From Deltaproteobacteria bacterium (GTDB lineage: Bacteria > Desulfobacterota > Syntrophia > Syntrophales > UBA2192), in NCBI GenBank assembly GCA_012728915.1, contig JAAYEC010000028.1:46217-110216 (forward strand): 64,000 nt of DNA, read 5' to 3'. Below, piece after piece: positions 48,511 through 57,032 of the stretch. The notes beneath the pieces are model-generated. The model saw only the letters and a list, made by a program, of their open reading frames with translations, was not told the origin of the DNA and ran no database searches. Each line of letters starts with the position of its first letter. The stretch's first letter is position 1. A program made the translations under genes and the position numbers.

Positions 48511-49137
48511 TCACCCGTTTCTCAACTGCTTATTGTTTTCCGACGGCGAGAGCATGCCGCCCGAGATGACGAGTTTGAAGGCCTCCTCGACGGACATCTC
48601 GAGGTCGGTGACGCGGTCTTCCGGGACGATCATGTAGTAGCCAGAGGTCGGGTTCGGGGTCGTGGGGACGAAAATGTTGATGCATCGACCGCCGGTCTTT
48701 TCCCTGAGTTCGCCCGAGGTTTGCCCGGTCACGAACGCCACCGTGTAGAGGCCCTGGCGCGGGAACTCGACGAGGACCACCCTTTTGAAGCTCTGCCCCT
48801 CCTTGCTGACCATGGTCTGGACGATCTGCTTGATGGCCTGGTAGATGCCCCGGACGAGCGGGATCCTCTCGACGAGCGTTTCGGCAAAGCGGAAGAACCG
48901 TCTTCCGGCGTAGCTGGTCGTGATCAGGCCCGCGACGAGGACCAGAAGGACCGTCGCAATGGCTCCAAGACCGCGGATGTGGAACCCGAGCAGGGTGTCC
49001 GGGTGGATGGAGATCGGGATGATCCGAAGCAGGCCGTCCATCAGGTCGATCAGGAAGAACAGGATGTAGATCGTCAGCCCGATGGGCACGGTGACGGCCA
49101 AGCCGGCCAGGAAAACGTTCTTGATCCTGTGCTTCAT
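48511..49137 (-). CDS. DUF502 family membrane protein
   Basis: A 208-residue inner-membrane protein with two N-terminal membrane segments (FLAGLAVTVPIGLTIYILFFLIDL and GAIATVLLVLVAGLITTSYAG), then a soluble domain with ERIPLVRGIYQAIKQIVQTM, VVLVEFPRQGLYTVAFVTG and INIFVPTTPNPTSGYYMIVPEDRV. These are conserved features of DUF502, whose function is unknown. It lies between panD and metK in a long minus-strand gene series. Confidence 0.88.
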   Translation of the reverse strand: MKHRIKNVFLAGLAVTVPIGLTIYILFFLIDLMDGLLRIIPISIHPDTLLGFHIRGLGAIATVLLVLVAGLITTSYAGRRFFRFAETLVERIPLVRGIYQAIKQIVQTMVSKEGQSFKRVVLVEFPRQGLYTVAFVTGQTSGELREKTGGRCINIFVPTTPNPTSGYYMIVPEDRVTDLEMSVEEAFKLVISGGMLSPSENNKQLRNG

Positions 49138-49215
49138 GGCGGGAGAGCCTCGAATAAAAAAAAGGCAAAGGTTCGAGACGCTTTGCCCGGGTTTGCGACG
49201 GAAACGCCGTTTGCG

Positions 49216-49566
49216 CTATGGCTTGACCCTGTTCCGGCCGTCCACATGGACGCACTTGGGGCTCCAGCCCTTCGACTCAGCGTCCTCGACCATGACGTAG
49301 CTCGCGATGATGATCAGATCCCCTTTGGACACCTTTCTCGCCGCGGCGCCGTTCAGGCAGATCACGCCGGTGCCCTTTCTGCCCTTGATGACGTACGTCG
49401 AAAAGCGCTCGCCGTTCGAGACGTTATAGATCGACACCTTCTCGTAAGGAACGAGATCGGCCCGCTGCATGAGCCCCTCGTCGATCGTGATGCTTCCCTC
49501 GTAGTTCAGGTTTGCGTCCGTCACCGTCGCCCGATGAATCTTGGACTTGAGCAGGATGCGCTGCAT
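49216..49566 (-). CDS. panD: aspartate 1-decarboxylase proenzyme
   Basis: PanD (116 residues) makes beta-alanine from aspartate for pantothenate. The pyruvoyl precursor cleavage site G24-S25 lies in NYEGSITID. The rest ([59 protein letters not shown]) is typical. A C-terminal extension of little similarity ([16 protein letters not shown]) is usual in this family. It follows panC by 44 bp. Confidence 0.96.
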   Translation of the reverse strand: MQRILLKSKIHRATVTDANLNYEGSITIDEGLMQRADLVPYEKVSIYNVSNGERFSTYVIKGRKGTGVICLNGAAARKVSKGDLIIIASYVMVEDAESKGWSPKCVHVDGRNRVKP

Positions 49567-49610
49567 GGTCTCTCTCCCTCCCAGAACCGGTGTTTCCCCG
49601 CACCGGAGGT

Positions 49611-50468
49611 TCAGACGAGCAAAGGCTCCCCGAAGACGGAGTTGTCGATGAGGCGCGCCGCCCCAACCCGCACGGCCAGCGCCATCACGCACTCCCCGTC
49701 CAGACGGGCCGCGTCCTTCATCGTCGTCGTGTCGCAGATCTTGACGTAATCGATCTTTGCATGGGGATGCCCCGCGATGAAGCGGCTGACGGCGGCGATG
49801 ATCACGCCCGCATCCCTTTCGCCGGCGGCGTACATCTCCTGGGCCAGTTTCAGACCCCGGCTGAGGCTCAGGGCCGATTCCCGCTCTTCGGGCTTCAGGT
49901 AGGTGTTTCGGGAGCTCATGGCCAGTCCGTCGGGCTCCCGCACCGTGTCGAGACCGACGATCTCCAGATCCATGTTCAGATCGGCAACCATTCTTCTGAT
50001 CACGACGAGCTGCTGGAAATCCTTCTTCCCGAAGACCGCCACGTGGGGCTTCACGAGGTTGAAAAGCTTCGCGCAGACGGTGGCAACGCCCCGGAAGTGC
50101 CCGGGCCGCGACAGGCCGCAGAGATTCTGCGTGACGCCCCCGAGATCCACGTAGGTCTGGTAGTGCTCGGGGTACATCTCGCCGTTGGAAGGAAAGAAGA
50201 TCGCGTCCACCCCGACCCCCCTGCAGAGCCGGCAGTCCGTGTCAAAGTCCCGGGGGTACTTGTCCAGATCCTCCGCGGGACCGAACTGCGTCGGGTTGAC
50301 ATAAATACTCGTCACCAGGCAATCCCCGCGTTGTTTCCCGTCTTCCATGAGGCTGAGGTGCCCGCGATGGAGGAACCCCATGGTGGGGACAAAGACGATC
50401 CGCTTCCCCTTGCGTCTCAGGGCTTCGGCGTAGCGCTGCATTTCCCTGGCCTGCTCGATCACGATCAT
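49611..50468 (-). CDS. panC: pantothenate synthetase
   Basis: PanC (285 residues) joins pantoate and beta-alanine using ATP. It has the adenylate-forming HIGH-like motif in [29 protein letters not shown], the catalytic region [23 protein letters not shown] and [16 protein letters not shown]. The gene follows a structured leader with a terminator only 18 bp upstream, so its transcription is probably attenuated. Confidence 0.96.
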   Translation of the reverse strand: MIVIEQAREMQRYAEALRRKGKRIVFVPTMGFLHRGHLSLMEDGKQRGDCLVTSIYVNPTQFGPAEDLDKYPRDFDTDCRLCRGVGVDAIFFPSNGEMYPEHYQTYVDLGGVTQNLCGLSRPGHFRGVATVCAKLFNLVKPHVAVFGKKDFQQLVVIRRMVADLNMDLEIVGLDTVREPDGLAMSSRNTYLKPEERESALSLSRGLKLAQEMYAAGERDAGVIIAAVSRFIAGHPHAKIDYVKICDTTTMKDAARLDGECVMALAVRVGAARLIDNSVFGEPLLV

Positions 50469-50485
50469 GGCCCTGCCCCCGAACG

Positions 50486-50583
50486 AAAAAAACCTCGCCG
50501 TGCGGGACGGGAGGCTGTCGAAAGCAGCGCACTTCTCAGGCGTTTCCCCTCCGTCCCGGTCCCGCGATGGGGATCCAAGCGGT
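50486..50583 (-). ncRNA. structured leader with terminator, pan-motif-like RNA (panC-panD operon)
   Basis: On the minus strand the leader starts ACCGCTTGGATCC (50583-50571), then GGGACGG (50557-50551). The panB leader shares this block, with 25-26 nt from motif start to GGGACGG. The 3' part is a terminator stem CCTCCCGT and ACGG-C-GAGG (50514-50493) followed by seven T. GGGACGG can also pair with CCGTCCC inside the terminator's 5' arm, so two alternative folds exist. This is consistent with a pan-motif switch. Confidence 0.65.
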
Positions 50584-50591
50584 TCGGCCTT

Positions 50592-50620
50592 CTCCTAACA
50601 GAAGACCGGCATCCTGTCAA
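50592..50620 (-). promoter_or_regulatory. promoter of panC-panD
   Basis: Minus strand TTGACA (50620-50615), 17-bp spacer and TAGGAG (50597-50592). The -35 overlaps the last codons of rsmA. The -10 is weak. Confidence 0.5.
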
Positions 50621-51465
50621 GAAGTTTGTCCCCTACCGATGCGGTTGCTCAGGGATGCGAATTCCCGAACGGAAAGCGTCTCGGCACGCCGTTTCCCGTC
50701 GATCCCGAGTTCCTCCAGGACGGTGGGGACCGCCTCGGGCCGGAGGGGCAGTCCGGACTGCCGGAGGTTGTTCAGGAGCGTCTTGCGGCGCTTGGCGAAG
50801 CAGCCCCGGACGACATCGCGGAACAGGGACGGGTCGTCGACGGCGCACAGGGGTTCCCGCCGCACGTCCAGCCGGATCAGGCGGGACTCCACCTCGGGAC
50901 GCGGGACGAAGCAGGAGGCCGGGACACGCGCCTCGAGCCGGGCCTCCGTGTAGAGGGCCACGTAGACGGACAGGGGGCCGTAGCTCTTCGTCCCCGGGAC
51001 GGCCGCCAGCCTCTCGGCCACCTCGCGCTGCAGCATCAGCACGGCCCGGTCAATGGACTCGCGGGCATCGAGGAGCTTCAGCACGATCGGGCCCGACAGG
51101 TTGTAGGGGACGTTGCCGACCACCCGGACGCGCCCGAGCCCGCCTTCGGGCCGCGCGGCCGCGAAGTCGAACGCCAGGACATCTCCCCTGACGATCTCGA
51201 CATTGGGCACGCCCCCGAGCTCCGCCTTCAGCACCTCGACGAGACGCCGGTCGATCTCGATGGCGATCACGCGCCGGGCGCATCCGGCGAGCAGCGCCGT
51301 CAGGACGCCGATGCCCGAGCCGATCTCGACGACGGTGTCCGTGTCGCAAACCCCGGCGATCCGGACGATCTTCTCCAGGATGTTCGGATCGCACAGGAAA
51401 TTCTGGCCGAGACGCTTCAGCGGCCGGACCCCGTGCTTACGGAGAAGGTTCAACGGGCTCAGCAT
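50617..51465 (-). CDS. rsmA: 16S rRNA (adenine1518-N6/1519-N6)-dimethyltransferase
   Basis: RsmA/KsgA (282 residues) dimethylates two adenines in 16S rRNA helix 45. The SAM-binding region is VVEIGSGIGVLTALLAG and AIEIDRRL, and the catalytic motif is NVPYNLSGPIV. KSYGPLSVYVALYTEA and SCFVPRPEVESRLIRL are conserved. The start at ATG 51465 (MLSPLNLLRKHGV) overlaps the DUF2062 gene by 29 nt. Confidence 0.95.
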   Translation of the reverse strand: MLSPLNLLRKHGVRPLKRLGQNFLCDPNILEKIVRIAGVCDTDTVVEIGSGIGVLTALLAGCARRVIAIEIDRRLVEVLKAELGGVPNVEIVRGDVLAFDFAAARPEGGLGRVRVVGNVPYNLSGPIVLKLLDARESIDRAVLMLQREVAERLAAVPGTKSYGPLSVYVALYTEARLEARVPASCFVPRPEVESRLIRLDVRREPLCAVDDPSLFRDVVRGCFAKRRKTLLNNLRQSGLPLRPEAVPTVLEELGIDGKRRAETLSVREFASLSNRIGRGQTS

Positions 51466-51904
51466 TGCGGCTCCTGATCCGGACGACGGCCCACCTCGCA
51501 AGGAAATAGGACGGGACGGCGAAAAGGGCGGCCAGCATCAGCCCCCCGACCTGCAGCGGATAGAGGATGTGCAGCCCGATTTCGAGGATGGACCGGATGT
51601 CGTACTGAGTGACGGCAAACGGGTTCGCCGGCATGCCGAGCACGATGACGCCCAGCTCGTACGCGGCGAGGTAAAGGAAGGGGATCGTCAGGGGGTTGGA
51701 GACGATCGTCGCACCCAGGACAGCCGCCGTGATGTTCTGGCGGAACAGGAGACAGCTCACCATGACGAGGGCCGTGTGGAACGGGATCGTGGGGGTCACG
51801 CCGATGAAGATTCCCAGGGCGATGGCGCGGGCGATGTCCCGCGGTTCGCCGCTCAGGCTCAGAAACCGGTTGTAGAACTCTCGGAGCCTGTCCCGGATTG
51901 CCAT
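51437..51904 (-). CDS. DUF2062 membrane protein
   Basis: A 155-residue membrane protein with three to four hydrophobic segments and the family pattern GEPRDIARAIALGIFIGVTPTIPFHTALVM and NPLTIPFLYLAAYELG. Function is unknown; similar domains occur next to glycosyltransferases and in isolated genes. It starts 4 bp after tsaD. Confidence 0.85.
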   Translation of the reverse strand: MAIRDRLREFYNRFLSLSGEPRDIARAIALGIFIGVTPTIPFHTALVMVSCLLFRQNITAAVLGATIVSNPLTIPFLYLAAYELGVIVLGMPANPFAVTQYDIRSILEIGLHILYPLQVGGLMLAALFAVPSYFLARWAVVRIRSRNAEPVEPSP

Positions 51905-51908
51905 GGAT

Positions 51909-52913
51909 TCAAAGGGTGTCCAGCGGCCAGCGTGACAGCGCGTTGAGGTCGAAGGGGTCCTTCCTCCCGCGTGTCAGGGCATGATGGCCCACGACGGCGA
52001 TCATGGCCGCATTGTCGGTGCAGAAAACCGGGGGCGGGATGCATACCCGGACCCCTTTCTTCCCGGCATCCTCCTGGAAGCGGGCACGAAGCCGGCTGTT
52101 TGCAGCCACGCCGCCCACGACGGCCACCTGGGGAATGGCATGGATCTCCGCAGCCCGCAGCGTCTTTTCCACCAGGACGTCCACGATGGCCTCCTGGTAG
52201 CTCGCGACGATGTCGGGCATCTCCCGCGCCGAAGGGGGGCTCTCGCGCTTCTTCATGTAGGTCAGCAGCGCCGTCTTGACCCCGCTGAAGCTGAATTCCA
52301 GGCTGTCCTTCATCGATCGCGGAAAGCTCAGGGCTCCCGGGTTCCCGGACTTGGCCAGCCGGTCGATGACGACGCCGCCGGGATAACCGATGTCGAGAAG
52401 CTTGGCCGCCTTGTCGAAGGCCTCGCCCGCCGCATCGTCGCGCGTCTGGCCCACGAGGCCCATCCGGTCGAAGTCCTGGACGACGTAGATGTTCGTATGG
52501 CCGCCCGAGACGACGAGGGCGATGAAGGGGAACGAGGGCTTCTCCTCGGCGAGAAATGCCGAGGCGACGTGCCCTTCCAGGTGGTTGACACCGACAAAGG
52601 GGATGTTCCGCGCCAGGGCGAGGGCCTTGGCCATGGAGAGTCCGACGAGCAGGGAGCCCACCAGTCCGGGACCACGCGTGACCGCGACCCCGTCTATCAC
52701 ATCGAGCGTGACGCCCGCCTTCTCCAGGGCTTCCCGGATGACGGGGACGATGACCTCCACGTGCTTCCGTGACGCGATCTCGGGAACGACACCGCCGTAC
52801 TTTTCGTGAATGCGGATCTGCGAGGCGATGACGTTTGAAAGCAGTTTCCGTCCGTCCTGCAGCACGGCGGCCGCCGTTTCGTCGCAGGAGGACTCGATTC
52901 CCAGTACCAGCAT
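51909..52913 (-). CDS. tsaD: tRNA N6-adenosine threonylcarbamoyltransferase
   Basis: TsaD (334 residues) transfers threonylcarbamoyl to A37 of tRNAs together with TsaB and TsaE. The ASKHA fold opens MLVLGIESSCDETAAAVLQDG; the metal-binding HLEGH and FIALVVSGGHTNIY are present. ATG 52913 is the start; the frame upstream is not family-like. The divergent nadB gene begins 79 bp away. Confidence 0.95.
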   Translation of the reverse strand: MLVLGIESSCDETAAAVLQDGRKLLSNVIASQIRIHEKYGGVVPEIASRKHVEVIVPVIREALEKAGVTLDVIDGVAVTRGPGLVGSLLVGLSMAKALALARNIPFVGVNHLEGHVASAFLAEEKPSFPFIALVVSGGHTNIYVVQDFDRMGLVGQTRDDAAGEAFDKAAKLLDIGYPGGVVIDRLAKSGNPGALSFPRSMKDSLEFSFSGVKTALLTYMKKRESPPSAREMPDIVASYQEAIVDVLVEKTLRAAEIHAIPQVAVVGGVAANSRLRARFQEDAGKKGVRVCIPPPVFCTDNAAMIAVVGHHALTRGRKDPFDLNALSRWPLDTL

Positions 52914-52992
52914 GGCTGAGGGTTTTAGCACATTTCCCCTTTTCTTTAAAGGGGGAAACGCGTATAAAGAGGGGCTGAAGGCGTGATGAGAG

Positions 52993-54603
52993 ATGGAGAT
53001 CAAGACGGACTTCCTGGTTATCGGCAGCGGTCTGGCGGGCCTGAGCTTCGCGATCAAGGCCTCCCGGTTCGGCTCCGTCGCCGTCATCACGAAAAAGAGC
53101 GCCACGGAGTCGACGACGAACTACGCCCAGGGGGGGATCGCGGCCGTCACCGACGCGGACGACAGCTTCGATCTTCACATCGACGACACCCTGCGTGCCG
53201 GGGCGGGCCTCTGCCGCGAGGAGGTCGTCCGCTTCGTCGTCCGCGAGGCCCCCTCGCGCATCGCGGAGCTGATCGACTGGGGCGTCGAATTCTCGCGAAC
53301 GGCGGGGGCTCGATCCCCCTACGATCTCGGAAAGGAAGGGGGACATTCCCGCCGCAGGGTCCTCCATGCGGCCGACTCCACGGGTCGTGAGATCGAGCGG
53401 GCCCTCCTCGACAAGGTGCGGTCCCTCGGCAACGTGCGGATCTGCGAGAATTCCCTGGCCATAGACCTCATCCGCGAGTCCAGGGTCCGGGGCCGCACCG
53501 TCCTGTCCCGGGAGGAACGCGACCGCTGCCTCGGTGCCTATGTCTTCGACATCGAAAATGATCGTGTTGACACCTACCGGGCCCGCTTCACGGTCCTCGC
53601 CTCGGGCGGGGCCGGGAAGGTCTACCTCATCACCACGAACCCGGACATCGCAACGGGCGACGGCATCGCCATGGCATGGCGAGCCGGAGCGCTCATCGCC
53701 AACATGGAATTCATCCAGTTCCACCCGACCTGCCTTTACCACCCCGAGGCGAAATCGTTTCTCATCAGCGAGGCCGTCCGGGGCGAAGGCGCCGTGCTGA
53801 GGCTCAAGAGCGGCGCGACCTTTATGGAAAAATATCATCCCCTCAAGGGCCTGGCGCCCCGGGACATCGTGGCCAGGGCGATCGACATCGAGCTGAAGAA
53901 GTCCGGCGACGACTTCGTGCTTCTTGACATGACCCACCGCGACCGGGGCTACCTGATGGAGCGTTTCCCCACCATCTTCAACCGCTGCCTGCGGTACGGG
54001 ATCGACATGTCGAGAGACCCGATCCCCGTCGTCCCCGCCGCCCACTACCTCTGCGGGGGGGTCGTAGTGAACGGTCACGGGGAGACGAGCATCGACCGTC
54101 TCTTCGCCGCCGGCGAGGTGGCCTGCACGGGACTCCACGGGGCCAACCGCCTGGCCAGCAATTCCCTGCTGGAATGCGTCGTGTTCTCCGCCCGGGTGTG
54201 CGAGCGCATCCGGGAGCTCCTGCCCGGCGCCTCAGAGGAGGAGCTGCCGATACCCGACTGGCAGTCCGGCAGCGCCACCGAGAGTGACGAGTCCATCGTG
54301 ATCGAGCACAACTGGGACGAGATCCGCCGCTGCATGTGGAATTACGTGGGCATCGTGAGGTCCAACAAGCGGCTCGAGAGAGCCCGGAAACGGATGGATC
54401 TCATCGAGCAGGAAATCCAGGACTACTACTGGAGCTTCAAGATCACCCGGGACCTGCTCGAGTTGCGCAACCTCTCCGTCGTGGCCAACCTCATCGTCTC
54501 CTGCGCGATGATGCGCAAGGAAAGCCGCGGCCTGCACTTCAATCTGGATTATCCCGACCGGGACGACCGGTACTGGCAGAGGGACACGATCGTCAGGCGC
54601 TGA
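52993..54603 (+). CDS. nadB: L-aspartate oxidase
   Basis: NadB (536 residues) oxidises aspartate to iminoaspartate for NAD synthesis; in anaerobes it can use fumarate. It has the FAD-binding GSGLAGLSFAIKA, TNYAQGGIAAV, the active-site region GAVLRLKSGATFMEKYHPL, and AAHYLCGGVVVNGHGETSIDRLFAAGEVACTGLHGANRLASNSLLE. nadA and nadC are not in the window. A terminator was not found between it and the convergent purB. Confidence 0.95.
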   Translation: MEIKTDFLVIGSGLAGLSFAIKASRFGSVAVITKKSATESTTNYAQGGIAAVTDADDSFDLHIDDTLRAGAGLCREEVVRFVVREAPSRIAELIDWGVEFSRTAGARSPYDLGKEGGHSRRRVLHAADSTGREIERALLDKVRSLGNVRICENSLAIDLIRESRVRGRTVLSREERDRCLGAYVFDIENDRVDTYRARFTVLASGGAGKVYLITTNPDIATGDGIAMAWRAGALIANMEFIQFHPTCLYHPEAKSFLISEAVRGEGAVLRLKSGATFMEKYHPLKGLAPRDIVARAIDIELKKSGDDFVLLDMTHRDRGYLMERFPTIFNRCLRYGIDMSRDPIPVVPAAHYLCGGVVVNGHGETSIDRLFAAGEVACTGLHGANRLASNSLLECVVFSARVCERIRELLPGASEEELPIPDWQSGSATESDESIVIEHNWDEIRRCMWNYVGIVRSNKRLERARKRMDLIEQEIQDYYWSFKITRDLLELRNLSVVANLIVSCAMMRKESRGLHFNLDYPDRDDRYWQRDTIVRR

Positions 54604-54692
54604 AAGGAAGGAACCGCGGAAGATCGGAAGCGAGGACGTGCGGATGGACAACCCAGAGCGGATGCGGACGATTCCCACGTGCTCCGCTCTTC

Positions 54693-56021
54693 CTACCCTA
54701 TGTTCTTCCGCTCTTTATGACCCCGCTTTCCTCCGAAGGTTCTCTCGAAGATGTAGTCCACATTCTCCAGGAAATTCTCCAGGCGGAATACCTCCTCGAT
54801 CTCCTTCCGTCCGATGACGGCCCGGACGCGTTCGTCGGCCAGGAGCAGGTCCTTGAACTCGAGCCCGTCCTGCCAGGCCCGCATGGCGTTGTCCTGCACC
54901 ACGGCGTAGGCCTCCTCCCGGCTCATCCTCTTCTCGATCAGCTTCAGGAGGACCTGCTGAGAGAAGATGACCCCGCGGGTCAGTCCGATGTTCTCCATCA
55001 TGCGCCCGGGGTAGACGACCAGGTTCTCGACGAGTCCCGAAAATCGCTTCAGCATGAAGTCCAGCAGGATCGTCGCATCCGGCGCGATGACCCGCTCAAC
55101 GGAAGAGTGGCTGATGTCGCGTTCGTGCCAAAGGGCGACGTTTTCCATGGCCGCCAGGGCATAGCCCCGCACCAGCCGAGCCAGGCCGGAGAGATTTTCC
55201 GAGAGCACCGGGTTTCGCTTGTGGGGCATGGCCGAGGAGCCTTTCTGTCCGGGCGAAAAGAACTCTTCCGCCTCCCGGACTTCCGTGCGTTGAAGATGAC
55301 GGATCTCGGTGGCGAACTTTTCGAGTGACGAGGCTATGAGGGCCAGCGAAGCGAAGAATTCGGCGTGGCGGTCGCGCTGGACGATCTGGGTCGCCACGGG
55401 CTCGGGCGTCAGGCCCAGCTTCCGGCAGACATGCTCCTCCACGGATGGGTCGATAAAGGCGAAGGTCCCCACGGCCCCTGAGATCTTTCCGCAGGCCACG
55501 GCATCCCGGGCGCGGACCAGGCGCTCGCGGTTGCGGCGCATCTCCTGGTGCCACATCGCCATCTTCAGGCCGAAGGTCACGGGCTCCGCGTGGATGCCGT
55601 GGGTGCGACCGATCATGAGCGTTTTCCGGTAGCGCAGGGCCTTCTTCTTCAGGACGGCCAGGAGGCTGTCGATGTCCGCCAGGAGGATCTCCGATGCCTC
55701 CTTCAGCAGCAGGGCGAGCGACGTGTCGAGGATGTCCGACGAGGTGAGCCCCATGTGAATGTAGCGGGAATCGGGCCCCACGTGTTCGGCAACGCTGGTC
55801 AGGAAGGCGATGACGTCGTGCTTGACGGTCCGCTCGATCTCGTCGATGCGGTCCACGTCGAACCCCGCCCGGGCCCTGATCGTCCTGAGCGCGCTGCGCG
55901 GGATTTCCCCCTTGGCGGCCAGGGCTTCACAGACGAGGAGTTCGATCTCGAGCCACTTCCGGAACCGGTTCTCGGGGCTCCAGATGGCCACCATTTCCTT
56001 GCGCGAGTATCTCGGGATCAT
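54693..56021 (-). CDS. purB: adenylosuccinate lyase
   Basis: PurB (442 residues) acts twice in purine synthesis: SAICAR cleavage and adenylosuccinate cleavage. It has the fumarase superfamily signature GSSAMPHKRNPVLSEN, the catalytic His region GRTHGIHAEPVTFG and MGLTSSDILDTSLALLL. The size matches the shorter bacterial type. A single gene on the minus strand. Confidence 0.96.
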   Translation of the reverse strand: MIPRYSRKEMVAIWSPENRFRKWLEIELLVCEALAAKGEIPRSALRTIRARAGFDVDRIDEIERTVKHDVIAFLTSVAEHVGPDSRYIHMGLTSSDILDTSLALLLKEASEILLADIDSLLAVLKKKALRYRKTLMIGRTHGIHAEPVTFGLKMAMWHQEMRRNRERLVRARDAVACGKISGAVGTFAFIDPSVEEHVCRKLGLTPEPVATQIVQRDRHAEFFASLALIASSLEKFATEIRHLQRTEVREAEEFFSPGQKGSSAMPHKRNPVLSENLSGLARLVRGYALAAMENVALWHERDISHSSVERVIAPDATILLDFMLKRFSGLVENLVVYPGRMMENIGLTRGVIFSQQVLLKLIEKRMSREEAYAVVQDNAMRAWQDGLEFKDLLLADERVRAVIGRKEIEEVFRLENFLENVDYIFERTFGGKRGHKERKNIG

Positions 56022-56112
56022 GGCGCCTCTGTGTCGGGTGGTTCGGTCGGAAACGTGGGGAATACTACCACGCGCCGCCCGGCCGAAGCCAGATTTTTCT
56101 CCGTCTCAATCC

Positions 56113-56310
56113 CCGGGCCCGGCCGGCACGCCGCGCAAAAACGCGGTCAGCGCGGCCATCACGCCCGCCTCGTCCCGGAACAGGAGGGCATTCCAGCCCC
56201 GGCTCCGGGCCCGGCCGGCACGCCGCGCAAAAACGCGGTCAGCGCGGCCATCACGCCCGCCTCGTCCCGGAACAGGAGGGCATTCCAGCCCCGGCTCCGG
56301 GCCCGGCCGA
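56113..56310. repeat. perfect 92-bp tandem duplication
   Basis: A 92-bp unit is present twice without a mismatch (56113-56204 and 56205-56296), followed by 13-14 bp of a third copy. It covers the 3' end of the HAD gene. Because 92 is not a multiple of three, the second copy shifts the reading frame and replaces the original C-terminal end. A single unit would give a stop right after GVPAGPGD. Confidence 0.9.
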
Positions 56311-56842
56311 CATGGCCGGCGTTGTCGTCCACGAACAGCACCTGCGGGGCCTCCCGGTTGAGCAGGCTCAGCACGTCATCGAAATGCGCCGGGTCGTTCT
56401 TGGTCTTCCCCATGTGGAAGCTGTTGAAGATGTAGTCGAACCGGCCGTAGAGCCCGAACCGTTCGTCGATCTCGTCGAGCCAGTTTGTCTGGTCGCTCAG
56501 GATGCCCACGGCGATCCCCCCGCTCCTGAGACGATCGTTGAGTTCGAGCATCCGCGGGCGTATGATGAATCGTTCGAGGATCTCCCGGCGCAGGCTCTCG
56601 TCCTCACCCCGGATCCCCGCTTTCGTCCTCAGGGCGTTCCACCAGAGGCTCTCCCGGGCGTGCCCGGTCACGTATCCGGTCGCGAGGACCAGTTCGTGCC
56701 CCATGCGGACGACCTCCTCCTCGGCAAGGGCGCTCCGCCTTCCGATGGCGGCCAGGCCGTCCCGGAACCCCTCCTCGGCCAGGACGCCCCCGAAGTCGAA
56801 GAGCACGGTGTCGATCAGCCGGCGATGCAGGCGGGGTTCCAT
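56159..56842 (-). CDS. HAD-superfamily hydrolase with altered C-terminus
   Basis: About 227 residues from ATG 56842, with AGGAG upstream. Motif I is VLFDFGGVLAEEG, then a helical cap, motif II GILSDQTNW, the motif III Lys in MGKTKNDPAHFDDVL and motif IV VLFVDDNAGHVGRA. This is the HAD-IA (YihX/GS1-like) layout. The 92-bp tandem duplication shifts the frame near the end. The protein continues past FLRGVPAGPG into about 14 unrelated residues before the stop. The core is intact, so activity may be kept. It is followed by the hairpin before the tRNA on the other side. Confidence 0.8.
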   Translation of the reverse strand: MEPRLHRRLIDTVLFDFGGVLAEEGFRDGLAAIGRRSALAEEEVVRMGHELVLATGYVTGHARESLWWNALRTKAGIRGEDESLRREILERFIIRPRMLELNDRLRSGGIAVGILSDQTNWLDEIDERFGLYGRFDYIFNSFHMGKTKNDPAHFDDVLSLLNREAPQVLFVDDNAGHVGRARSRGWNALLFRDEAGVMAALTAFLRGVPAGPGAGAGMPSCSGTRRA

Positions 56843-56860
56843 GGTTCTCCTCTCAAAGGC

Positions 56861-56892
56861 AAAGAAAAAGCCCGGCATCGGAACCGGGCTTT
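56861..56892 (-). terminator. intrinsic terminator of tRNA-Met
   Basis: Stem AAAGCCCGG (56867-56875) with CCGGGCTTT (56884-56892), 8-nt loop, and on the minus strand a T-rich tail. It separates tRNA-Met from the HAD gene. Confidence 0.75.
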
Positions 56893-56902
56893 GCGTAAGT
56901 CC

Positions 56903-56979
56903 TGGTGGCGGCGCAGGGACTTGAACCCCGGACACTGCGGATATGAGCCGCATGCTCTAACCGACTGAGCTACGCCGCC
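56903..56979 (-). tRNA. tRNA-Met(CAT), elongator type
   Basis: Minus strand cloverleaf with acceptor GGCGGCG against CGCCGCC, discriminator A and encoded CCA. The anticodon loop CTCATAT reads CAT. It has a normal first base pair, unlike the initiator. A lysidine-modified tRNA-Ile2 cannot be fully excluded from sequence alone, but the anticodon stem TGCGG/CCGCA favours elongator Met. Confidence 0.85.
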
Positions 56980-56995
56980 TCGAAAAAGAAGGCCG

Positions 56996-57024
56996 TATCT
57001 ACCTTACTTTTCTTCAATTGTCAA
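56996..57024 (-). promoter_or_regulatory. promoter of tRNA-Met
   Basis: Minus strand TTGACA (57024-57019), 17-bp spacer, TAGATA (57001-56996), 17 bp before the tRNA. Confidence 0.75.
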
Positions 57025-57032
57025 GAGTGCCG

